Assembly: GCA_035430005.1 (NCBI GenBank)
Contig: DAOMFV010000049.1
Location: forward strand, 1-35,127
Length of the DNA: 35,127 bases
From: JAEUIE01 sp035430005
GTDB taxonomy: Bacteria; Planctomycetota; Planctomycetia; Gemmatales; HRBIN36
Direction of reading: 5' to 3'
Shown here: one piece after another, positions 15,612-25,300 of the stretch
Layout: each line of letters opens with the position of its first letter
Position numbering within the stretch: the first letter of the stretch is position 1
Program-made: the position numbers and the translations under genes
Notes under the pieces: model-generated
What the model was told of the DNA's origin: nothing
The model's database searches: none
Seen by the model: only the letters and a program-made list of their open reading frames with translations

Positions 15612-17675
15612 ATGAGACACATCAGCAAGATACTTCTGACCTGTTTGATACCACTCGCGGCTGCCGGTGAACTCCATGCTCAGCGTGGCGGACGAGGTGG
15701 CGGGGGCGGCGGCCGCGTAGGTGGAGGCGGTGGGTTCCACGGCGGTGGTGGAACTGCTGTCAATCGTGGCGGCGCCGGCATCAACCGTGGCAACATCGGC
15801 GGTGGCGGTGCCATGAATCGACCTGCTCCCCAGATCAATCGACCAACGAGCATTCCCAACGTCAATCGCCCCAGCGGCAACTTGGGTGCGAACCGGCCAC
15901 AAGTCAACAATCGACCGGCCAACTTGCCTTCACGGCCTTCGCAGCCGAACCTGGGCGGGGGTAATCTGGGAGGGAACCTCGGAGCGAATCGCCCCACCAC
16001 TCGTCCCTCTCTGCCCAACAACAATCTCGGTGGTGGCGGTAACCTCGGCGGTATCAATCGTCCCGGCGGCGGGGCAACGACTCTGCCAGGTAATGTGAAT
16101 CGACCGAACCTCGGTGGAGGGAGTGCTGGCATCAATCGACCGGGCACCTCGCTTCCGGGTATTGGTGGCAACACTCGCCCTAACCTCCCGAACAATGGTG
16201 GTGGCGGAGCCGGCGTCGGCGGGGTGACTCGCCCCGGTGCTGGTGGTGATCGCCCTAACCTCGGCGGCATCAATCGTCCCGGCGGTGGCACAACAACTCT
16301 GCCAGGGAATGTGGATCGGCCTAACCTCGGTGGCGGCGTCACACGACCCGGCATTGGTGGTGATCCCCCTAACCTCGGTGGTGGTGGTGTCACTCGCCCC
16401 ACGCCCGGTGGTGTCGGCGATTGGCTCGGACTCGATCGACCAATTCGTCCCCCTGGCGATGGCAGCATCACTCGGCCCGGTGGGGGAGAGCGCCCCACAA
16501 CATTGCCGGGCGACATTGCTTCCAACTTGCCTAATCGTCCTGGTGGTGGTGGGGATCGGCCCAACCTTCCCGGCATTGGAGACCGCCCTAATCGACCAGG
16601 CGGCGGTGGCAATGGTGATCGACCTAATCTACCAGGAAAGGATGGGAATCGGCCTAATTTTCCGGGAAAAGACGGCGACAGGCCTAACTTTCCTGGGAAA
16701 GATGGTGACAGGCCCAACCTACCCAATCGTCCCGGTGGTGGCGGCAACCGTCCCGACCGGCCCATCATCAATCGCCCTGTCAATCCTGGCGACCGCATTA
16801 ACAACAACTTCAACAACCGGCCGAGTTGGGTCAACATCAACAACACTCAGATCAACAACATCAACCGAAGCTGGAACAACACCATCATTCGGCCCAACTC
16901 CAACATGTGGGGTTGGGGCGCACGCAACCCCGCCCGCATGGGCTTCTGGGCCGGCTGGGGCGTGGGGGTTCGCACAGGTTGGGGCATGCGGCCCTGGAAC
17001 CGTGGCTGGTTCGGCCCCACCTGGTGGGGAGCGCATCCCTTTGCGCCTGGTGGCTGGCACTACTACCATCAGTTCGCTTACCATCCGTGGGGTTTCTGGT
17101 GGACTCGCCCCGCCTGGCCTGTGTTCAACACCTGGTTTGCCTGGGGAGCGCCGCCCGCCTCGTTCGCGCAGCCGATCTTCTACGACTACGGCACGGGTGG
17201 GAACGTTACCTTCCAGGATAACCGGGTCTTCATCGGTGGCGATGATATCTCGTCGACGGCCGAGTTCGCCGAAAGCGCCGCGGCCCTGGCGACCGTCGAT
17301 CCACCGGCCAACCAGCAGGAAGCGGATGATGCCGAGTGGCTGCCACTGGGAACCTTCGCCCTTTCCACAAACGAAAAGGACAAAGAGCCTTCCCGAGTGG
17401 TGCAACTGGCTGTCAACAAGCAGGGCATCATTTCCGGCACGATGTTCAACTATGAAACCGAGCAGACCCAGGCGATTCAGGGCAAGGTGGATAAAGACAC
17501 CCAGCGCGTCGCCTTCCGTATTGGTGACAAGGATAACGTCGTCGCTGAGACGGGACTTTACAACCTGACGCAGGATGAAGCTCCACTGCTGGTCCACTTC
17601 GGCCCGGAGAAGCAGGAGAACTTCCTGCTTGTCCGTCTCGAGTCGGAAGAGGACAAGAAGACCGACGGAAAGTAA
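15612..17675 (+). CDS. Secreted Gly/Pro/Asn-rich repeat protein with Trp-rich segment (687 aa)
   Basis: Signal peptide at about 1-23 (ending LHAQ), after AAGGTG at 5 nt from the ATG. Residues about 24-393 are low-complexity, built from RPNL/RPGGGG-type units. A 25-residue block starting GGINRPGGG is present at 146-170 and again at 218. Three tandem 10-residue units of the pattern RPN(L/F)PGKDG(N/D) span 337-366. Residues about 394-430 are Asn-rich, and 432-516 are very rich in Trp and Gly. The C-terminus (about 525-687) is an ordered, beta-rich domain (DAEWLPLGTFAL, GIISGTMFNY, VAFRIGDKDN). An extracellular or surface structural role is likely; no enzyme motif is seen. No named family was recognised. 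Confidence 0.72.
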   Translation: MRHISKILLTCLIPLAAAGELHAQRGGRGGGGGGRVGGGGGFHGGGGTAVNRGGAGINRGNIGGGGAMNRPAPQINRPTSIPNVNRPSGNLGANRPQVNNRPANLPSRPSQPNLGGGNLGGNLGANRPTTRPSLPNNNLGGGGNLGGINRPGGGATTLPGNVNRPNLGGGSAGINRPGTSLPGIGGNTRPNLPNNGGGGAGVGGVTRPGAGGDRPNLGGINRPGGGTTTLPGNVDRPNLGGGVTRPGIGGDPPNLGGGGVTRPTPGGVGDWLGLDRPIRPPGDGSITRPGGGERPTTLPGDIASNLPNRPGGGGDRPNLPGIGDRPNRPGGGGNGDRPNLPGKDGNRPNFPGKDGDRPNFPGKDGDRPNLPNRPGGGGNRPDRPIINRPVNPGDRINNNFNNRPSWVNINNTQINNINRSWNNTIIRPNSNMWGWGARNPARMGFWAGWGVGVRTGWGMRPWNRGWFGPTWWGAHPFAPGGWHYYHQFAYHPWGFWWTRPAWPVFNTWFAWGAPPASFAQPIFYDYGTGGNVTFQDNRVFIGGDDISSTAEFAESAAALATVDPPANQQEADDAEWLPLGTFALSTNEKDKEPSRVVQLAVNKQGIISGTMFNYETEQTQAIQGKVDKDTQRVAFRIGDKDNVVAETGLYNLTQDEAPLLVHFGPEKQENFLLVRLESEEDKKTDGK
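16620..16709 (+). repeat. Three 30-nt tandem units inside the repeat protein gene
   Basis: Three consecutive 30-nt units encode residues 337-366, with pattern RPN(L/F)PGKDG(N/D), followed by a partial fourth (RPNLPN). The DNA copies differ mostly at third codon positions, so the protein pattern is kept while the bases drift. Confidence 0.75.
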
Positions 17676-17707
17676 TCTTCGTTACTCAGGTAAGATGATC
17701 AAACCCT

Positions 17708-17732
17708 CGACCCCGGTCTCCGACCGGGGTCG
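17708..17732. repeat. Perfect 11-bp hairpin with TCC loop
   Basis: CGACCCCGGTC (17708-17718), loop TCC, GACCGGGGTCG (17722-17732). It lies 33 nt after the stop of the repeat protein gene. There is no U-run after it. The TCC loop is shared with the paired-hairpin element that begins 8 nt later. It may act as a transcript 3' end stabiliser or belong to the same repeat cluster. Confidence 0.6.
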
Positions 17733-17740
17733 TACTGTAG

Positions 17741-17850
17741 AAAGTTGCCCTCACGCTCCGCGTGAGGGTGCGGAGGCATGGCGTATTTCAACTACCGTTG
17801 CTGATGGCGGATATTCTCCGCTCCATCACGCGGAGCGTGATGGCAACTTT
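17741..17850. repeat. REPIN-like element: two inverted 35-nt hairpin arms
   Basis: Arm 17741-17775 and the reverse complement of arm 17816-17850 match at 32 of 35 positions (both read AAAGTTGCC then TCACGCTCCGCGTGA). Each arm folds into a 9-bp stem with a 3-nt loop (TCC or GGA). Two of the differences are a paired change: C-G in the left stem is A-T in the right, so the stem is preserved. The 40-nt centre is not repeated. It ends 20 nt before the lactonase ATG and so becomes part of that gene's leader. Confidence 0.72.
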
Positions 17851-17870
17851 GTCCGTAAAGGCTATTCACA

Positions 17871-19136
17871 ATGAACACCCCCAATGGTTCCCGGCGTTCG
17901 TTTCTGAAATCAACTGTCGCACTGACTGGCGCCACACTCCTCGGCAGTGAATCACTTCATGCCCAGCCGGGAGCAGACAACAAACCGCTGTTCGCCTACG
18001 TAGGCACCTTCAGTTCGCCGCTGAAGGACACGCTGCCCACGCAGGTCGATCTGCCGCCCGGCAATGGTCGTGGCATTCACTTCTTTCAGGTCAATCGTAC
18101 CACCGGAGCAATGACACCGGTCGGAGTCCACCAGATAGGGACAAGCCCCAGTAGTCTAACAATCAACCCGGCTGGTACTCGCCTCTACTCCGCCAACGAA
18201 ACCGATCGAGTTGGCGACGACAAGCAAGGAACCATCAGCGCCTTCACCATCCATCGACCGGATGGGAAGTTGGAGTTGCTCAACACCGTCCGTTCCGGCG
18301 GCGCCGGGCCTACCTATGTCAGCCTGCATCCGTCCGGCAAGTTTCTGCTGGTAGCCAACTACTTCGGCGGTTCGGTGGTAGTGCTGCCCGTCCTGGCCGA
18401 TGGTCGCCTCGCCGAACCAAGCGATGTCAAGAACGACTCTGGCAAGATTGGGCCAAGCAAGGCGACGAACGCTCCGCCGGGCAGTTTCGCCTTCAGCGGG
18501 CACGACAGAACCCATGCTCATATGATCCAGTCTGATCCGTCAGGCCGCTTCGTGCTACACGTCGATCTGGGACTCGATAAGATCTTTGTCTGGAAGCTCG
18601 ATAGTCAAAAGGGTCTACTAACTCCGGCCGCATTCCCCTTCGTCTCGCTACCCCCCGGTGATGGGCCCAGGCATTTCCACTTCCATCCCAATGGCCGATG
18701 GTTCTATTCCATTCAGGAGGAAGGCTCGACCATTGTCTTGTTCGATTACGATGCAGCGACGGGACAATTGACCTCCCGGCAGACCATCTCCACCCTGCCC
18801 CGTGGGTTTGCCGGCAGCAACTTCTGCTCAGGAATCCTTGTCTCCGCCGATGGCCGCTTCGTCTACGCCGGGAATCGGCTGCACGACAGCATTGGCATCT
18901 TCGCTGTCGGCAACCAGGGTACGCTGACCTACGTCGGCGAAGAATGGACGCATGGCAACTATCCCCGCAGCTTCAACTTCGATCCCACAGGCCGGTTTCT
19001 CTATTGTTGCAATCAACGGGGCGACAACGTCGCTATCTTCCGAATCGATCAAAAGACTGGCAGCCTGACTTTCACGGGGCACTACACCCCTGTGGGGAAT
19101 CCATCGTGCATAGTTTTCCTTGATCTGACAAAGTGA
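17871..19136 (+). CDS. Tat-exported lactonase, seven-bladed propeller family (421 aa)
   Basis: A near-ideal twin-arginine signal (SRRSFLKS at residues 7-14, then a hydrophobic stretch ending LHAQ) predicts export of a folded protein. The rest matches the lactonase/6-phosphogluconolactonase-like beta-propeller family: FAYVGTFSS at the start, then repeated blades with SLTINPAGTRLYSANE, PTYVSLHPSGKFLLVANY, GDGPRHFHFHPNGRWFY and PRSFNFDPTGRFLYCCNQ. Export argues against a pentose-phosphate role; an extracytoplasmic sugar lactone is more likely (inference). AAAGG lies 9 nt before the ATG. It follows the REPIN-like element and could be read through from the upstream genes. Confidence 0.9.
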   Translation: MNTPNGSRRSFLKSTVALTGATLLGSESLHAQPGADNKPLFAYVGTFSSPLKDTLPTQVDLPPGNGRGIHFFQVNRTTGAMTPVGVHQIGTSPSSLTINPAGTRLYSANETDRVGDDKQGTISAFTIHRPDGKLELLNTVRSGGAGPTYVSLHPSGKFLLVANYFGGSVVVLPVLADGRLAEPSDVKNDSGKIGPSKATNAPPGSFAFSGHDRTHAHMIQSDPSGRFVLHVDLGLDKIFVWKLDSQKGLLTPAAFPFVSLPPGDGPRHFHFHPNGRWFYSIQEEGSTIVLFDYDAATGQLTSRQTISTLPRGFAGSNFCSGILVSADGRFVYAGNRLHDSIGIFAVGNQGTLTYVGEEWTHGNYPRSFNFDPTGRFLYCCNQRGDNVAIFRIDQKTGSLTFTGHYTPVGNPSCIVFLDLTK

Positions 19137-19339
19137 GATGTGCCGTGATGGGCACAGCGGTAAGCGGATTCGGTGACCGCTTCGATATCAGTCCGGCTTC
19201 TTGTTTAGACCCAGCGCGCCAAGATCAAGTCCTGAGTGTGCAGGAATGCAATATGTTAACTATGAGTCAGTGATACCAGTATGTCATGACTCTCTGAAAC
19301 AGACTCCATCAAAAGGGCTTATCGAATATCGCTTCCATC
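19137..19339. other. Intergenic gap before the glucan synthase gene
   Basis: This 203-nt gap holds a weak stem AAGCGG/CCGCTT in its first third, and the 6-bp inverted pair GAGTCA (19264-19269) and TGACTC (19287-19292) with the 8-bp palindrome GTCATGAC (19283-19290). No clear -35/-10 pair or terminator could be assigned. Confidence 0.3.
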
Positions 19340-22300
19340 GTGAATAACCTGCAACGGCTGCTTTCCTGGCATCGTTCCGAGCTTGACAACGAACTGCCTC
19401 AAAAGGAAGAGGCTCCGTTACGGCTTGAATTGTTCAATGTTGAACAATTGGAACGGCATGCAAAAACACTGGCCATGTCCCACCAACTCGCGTCAGGGCG
19501 AGGAAACGACAAACTCATAGCCAGGCTGAATGAGAATGAGGATATTCTTGTTCAAACGTATGAACTTGTGACCGACGCGGTGGAACGCAAGCGCCGCATC
19601 GCCCCGGCTGCGGAATGGCTTCTTGACAATTTCTATCTGATTGAAGAACAGATACGAATGGCTCGGCGGCACCTGCCGCCCTCCTACAGCCGTGAATTAC
19701 CCCGCCTGGCCAATGGAGTGGCGGCGACCTACCCCCGTGTTTATGGCATTGTGCTGGATTTGATCGCCCACGTTGATGGTCTGGTGGATACGGTCAGCTT
19801 GAACAGCTTCATTGCCGCCTATCAATCGGTCACCCCCCTTAAGCTGGGTGAACTTTGGGCTGTGCCAATCATGTTGCGATTGGCGCTGATCGAGAATCTC
19901 CGCCGTGTGGCGATACGTATTTCCAGTGGTCGCCGGGATCGAGACGAGGCCGCCGATTGGTCCGAACGGATGGTGCGGGTCGTCGAAAAGAATCCCACCG
20001 ACCTGATTCTGGTCATGGCTGATATGGCACGGGCAAACCCCGCTCTGTCTGGCGCGTTCCTTGCGGAGATGACACGCCACCTTCAGGGACAGAGTCCACA
20101 CTTTGCTTTCGCAAACAGTTGGCTGGCCCAACGGTTGGCCGAGCAGGGCCTGACAATCGAGCAACTCGTGCAGGCCGATAGTCAGGACCAGGCTGCTGAT
20201 CAAGTCTCGATGGGCAACAGCATCATCAGCCTCCGGTTCCTCGGCTCCAACGATTGGCGTGACTTCGTTGAACACCACAGCTTGATCGAAGAAATTCTCC
20301 GCGAAGACAAGGTCTATCCGGGCATGAGCTTCTCGACCCGAGACACTTACCGGCAGGTGGTCGAGAAAACCGCCAAGAGAAGTCATCTGACCGAACAGGA
20401 GGTCGCTCGAAAGGCCATTGAGCTGTCTCAGAAATCAAATAACGCCACTGATCCAGAAACAGGCGATGAGCGAACCAACCACGTGGGCTACTTCCTGCTA
20501 GACCGGGGCCGTGCGGTTCTGGAGAAGAACGCCCGAGTGAAGTTATCGCTGTGGAAAGAGACGACAAGATTCATCGCTCGCATTCCACTGATCGCTTATC
20601 TTACCGGCGTAGTGCTCATCGCAATTCTATCGACAGCAGCCTTCCTGGCATGGTCAGGAACGTGGGGCACTCAACCCGTTGCTTTCTACCTGCTCGCTCT
20701 CCCCTTTGTGATGTGTGCCATTCATCTTGGCGTAGGTATGGTGAACTGGGCAGCCACGCAGCTGGTGCTTCCACGTTCGCTGCCTCGACTCGATTTCAGC
20801 AAAGGTGTTCCGGCTGAATGTCGAACTATGGTGGTGGTACCGACAATGCTGACGAACCCCAAAGCCGTCGCTGACCTGCTGGAAGGGCTGGAAGTACGAT
20901 ACTTGGCCAACCGTGATGAGAATCTCCATTTCGCATTGTTGACCGATCTTCTGGATGCTGATCAAAAGATGCTGCCAGGCGATATGGAACTGGTACAGGC
21001 GGCCAAAGAGGGCATCGAACAACTGAATCAGAAGTATTCCTCTGATCGCACCGATATCTTCTATCTCTTCCATCGCCCGCGTCGCTGGAATGCCGAGGAA
21101 AAGACCTGGATGGGGTATGAACGCAAACGCGGCAAGCTGGCCGAGTTCAATGCGCTGTTGCGACAACACCATGTCAATACCTGCACGTCCCCTGAGAGCA
21201 ACGGACGTTCTCACTTCAGCGAAATCGTCGGCGATCAGAGCGTCTTTCCCGAAGTACGTTATGTCATCACCCTTGATACCGATACGCAATTGCCTAGAGA
21301 TTCGGCGAGACAGATGGTCGGAGCGATGGCCCATCCGTTGAATCGCCCATCGTTCGGCCCCGGACAATGCCGGGTAATTGCCGGGTATGGCATCATGCAA
21401 CCCCGTGTCGGCGTAAGCCTGCCCAGCGCCCAGCGTTCCTGGTTCGTTCGTTTGTTTGCAGGCAACGCCGGGCTAGATCCCTATACTCGTGTAGTCTCTG
21501 ACCTCTACCAGGACCTCTTCGGTGAAGGGTCGTTCGTCGGCAAAGGCATTTATGATGTGGAAGTGTTTGAACACTGCTGCCGTAATTATCCCGAAAACGC
21601 CATCCTCAGTCATGATCTGCTGGAAAGCACCTATGTTCGCTCCGCCCTTTTGAGCGACGTGGAACTCTACGAGGAGTTTCCCTCCCGTTATCTGACCGAT
21701 GTCAGCAGGCGGCATCGCTGGATGCGCGGCGACTGGCAGATTGCCAGTTGGTTGTTGCCGTGGGTGCCGGCTCGTGACTCTTCAAGAGTCAAGAATCCGA
21801 TCAGCGTCTTATCGTGGTGGAAAGTCTTCGACAACCTCCGCCGAAGCCTGGTACCGGCGGCGATGCTGTTGGTGTTGTTGCTTTCCTGGTTGCTGCTCAC
21901 TCCTGAGGCAGCAGGGAACGTATCACTCTTCATTCTGGCCATGACAGCACTGGTGCCGGCCATTTCCGTTCTGTTCGAATTGATTCGCAAACCCCTCGAC
22001 TTGCCCTGGTGGATGCACTTGCAAGTGACTGCTGGTTCACTGGGCAAACAATTCATGCAGGTCGTGGGCACTCTGATATTCCTTCCTTATGAAGCATTCT
22101 TCAGCGTTGATGCCATCCTCCGAACCATGATCCGCATGCTTTGGACCCGAACCCGCATGCTGGAATGGAAGACCTCCAGTGAAGCAAGCCGTGGCGGCGA
22201 TCCCGATGTGACCTCGTTTTTCCGAACCATGTGGTTCGGGCCTGTCATCAGCATCATCCTGGGCGTAACTCTATACCTGATCCAACCTGAGATGCTCCTC

Positions 22301-25300
22301 GTAGCCGGCCCGTTTCTGGGACTTTGGCTTCTGTCGCCACTGGTTGCCTGGTGGCTGAGCCGAACGCTTCCTGCTGCTGATGTTCAACTCACCGAGATAC
22401 AACATGCCTTCCTCCGCAAGTTGGCTCGTCGAACCTGGCGTTACTTCGAAACCTTTGTCACCGCCGAAGAGAACTGGCTGCCACCCGACAATATCCAGGA
22501 GGTTCCCACTCTGGGCATCGCTTCTCGTACCAGCCCTACCAACATTGGAATGGCCCTTCTGTCTGACCTGACTGCTTATGATTTCGGATACAGTAGCGTC
22601 GGCCAACTCCTTGATCGAACAGGCAAGACGTTCAGTACCTTGGCACGAATGGATCGGCATCGTGGTCACTTTTTTAACTGGTACGATACCCGCACCCTCA
22701 AGCCGTTGTTGCCTCTGTATGTTTCGACGGTGGATAGCGGCAACCTGGCAGGCCATCTGCTGGTGCTTCGGTCGGGCTTGCTCGCTCTGCCTGATGCCCC
22801 CCTCATACCACCCCGCCTCTTTGAAGGTTTGCGAGATACTACCAGTGTTCTGCTGGAAGTAGCCCGTGGTTTCCACAGCGATGCATCCGAGAACATCACT
22901 CCCAAAGCCGATGCGGACACGATACACAGGATTCAACGGTTGATGAAAGAGCTGGAGAATAAACCAGCCACACTGGATGCCGCCGAAAAGTTCCTGCAAC
23001 GGCTAGTCACCCAGGCTTCAGAGATTGTCTTGAGATCTGCCGCAGATCGTGAGCTTCAATGGTGGGCTCATGCCCTGGAACGTTCCTGCACCGACCATCG
23101 CAACGATCTGCTGGGGATGGCAGCATGGCTGTCGGTTCCTCCAATACCTGAACGGTTGGTTCAGCGTCCTGACTACCGTGAACTTCAGACTCAGCTTCAA
23201 TCAGTGGCGACACTTCGAGAGGTTACCCGACTAACCCAGGTAGCGCTGCCCTCTGTTAATGAAGAAGACAAGGCTTGGCTGGACCAACTGAGGTCAGCCC
23301 TGGAGGATTCAGCTCAACGTGCCGCGGACCGGCTGAAAACCATTGAACTGTTAGCCAATCAGGCCACAGGCTTTGCCGAGATGGACTTCTCGTTCCTGTT
23401 TGACAAGGTCCGTGATCTGTTCGCCATCGGGTACAACGCCAGCGAACAGCGCCTGGATAAGAGCTTTTACGATTTGCTGGCTTCCGAAGCTCGTCTGGCC
23501 AGCTATGTCATGATCGCCCAGGGGCAGATCAGCCAGGAACACTGGTTTGCTCTGGGCAGGATGCTCACCTCAACGGGAGGCGCATCGACCTTGCTAAGCT
23601 GGAGCGGCTCGATGTTTGAGTATTTGATGCCGCTCCTGGTGATGCCCAATTACGAAAACACTCTGCTCGATCAAACCTACAAAACGGCAGTGCGGCGACA
23701 GATCGACTACGGGAAGCAACGTGGGGTGCCATGGGGAATTTCAGAGTCCGGGTACAACACCATCGATGCCCACATGAATTACCAGTACCGGGCCTTTGGC
23801 GTTCCCGGCCTGGGGCTTAAACGTGGGCTGGCTGAAGACCTCGTCATCGCGCCGTATGCCAGCGTGCTTGCATTGATGGTGATGCCCGAAGCAGCCTGCG
23901 CCAACCTCCAACACCTGGCTGCAAAAGGGCATGAGGGGGTCTATGGGCTCTATGAAGCGGTTGATTACACTCCTTCTCGCCTGCCTAGTGGATCAACCAG
24001 CGTCAACGTCAGGCAGTACATGGCCCATCATGAGGGAATGAGCCTATTGGCGTTGGCATACTTACTGCTCGATAGGCCCATGCAACGTCGCTTCGAAGCC
24101 GATCCGATGCTGCGTGCAGCCGATCTGTTGCTTCAGGAGCGCGTGCCCAAAACGGTTGCCCCGATCTTCCCTCATGTGGCTGAAGCCAGCGCCACTCGAA
24201 TCTCCTCAAACGAAGAGGAAGGCGCGATGCGGGTCTTCACCGATCCTGGCGGATTGGTTCCTGAAGTCCATCTGCTCTCCAACGGTCGATACCATGTGAT
24301 GATCACCAGCGCCGGCGGCGGGTACAGCCGCTGGCGCGACCTGGCCGTGACGCGCTGGCGGGAAGACGCCACTCGTGACTGCTTTGGCACCTTCTGCTAT
24401 TTGCGCGATCTGGAAAGCGGAGCCATCTGGTCAAGCGCCCTGCAGCCCACCCTGAAGCCGGGCAAACGATACCAGGCAATCTTTACTCACTCCCGCGCTG
24501 AATTTCGCCGCAGCGACGATCGTATAGATACCCACACCGAAATCAGTATTTCGCCCGAAGATGACATCGAGCTGCGCCGCATCACCCTCAAGAACCGATC
24601 CAAACTCCCCCGCACGATCGAACTGACCAGCTATGCCGAGGTGGTGCTGGCTCTTCCCGCTCATGATCTGTCGCACCCGGCTTTCAGCAATCTTTTCGTT
24701 CAAACGGAAATCGTACGTGATAGACAGGCCATCCTGTGCACACGCCGGCCTCGGTCGGTCGAAGAGAAGCCGCCCTGGATGATGCACTTGATGACCGTTC
24801 AGGGAACTACCGTCGGCCAGGCGTCGTATGAAACCGACAGGATGAAGTTCGTTGGGCGGGGGCGATCTCTGGTCAATCCCGCGGCTCTGGAGGGCAGAAA
24901 GCCCCTTTCCGGGAGCCATGGTCCCGTGCTCGATCCGGTAATTTGCATCAGGCGTGTCATTACCCTGCAACCGGGGGAATCGGCACGTATCGATCTGGTC
25001 ACCGGCGTTGCGGAAAGCCGCGAAGCGGTAACGGCGATGACGGAGAAGTATTCCGACCCTCGCCTGTCTGATCGTGTCTTCGAGTTAGCCTGGACTCACA
25101 ACCAGGTGCTGCTGAAACAACTGAATGCCAGCGAGGTGGATGCGCAGGACTATTCGAGGCTGGCTGGGTCGATCATCTTTGCGTCTTCCCTGCGTCGGGC
25201 CAAAGCCAGCATGCTACTCCGTAATCGTCGCGGCCAGTCGGGGCTATGGGGTTATGGTATTTCGGGTGATCTGCCGATTGTGCTGGTTCGCATCCGTGAC

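Noticed and set aside
16040..16740. CRISPR-like regular repeats
   Set aside because: The repeats are in-frame coding units with third-position variation and no unique spacers of fixed length.
15680..16846. 388-aa Pro/Arg-rich open frame antisense to the repeat protein
   Set aside because: It results from the Gly/Pro/Arg codon bias of the sense gene, which has a signal peptide, a ribosome-binding site and an ordered C-terminus.
16237..17568. 443-aa open frame overlapping the repeat protein on the same strand
   Set aside because: No start context and a low-complexity translation; it ends inside the sense gene and is a frame shadow.
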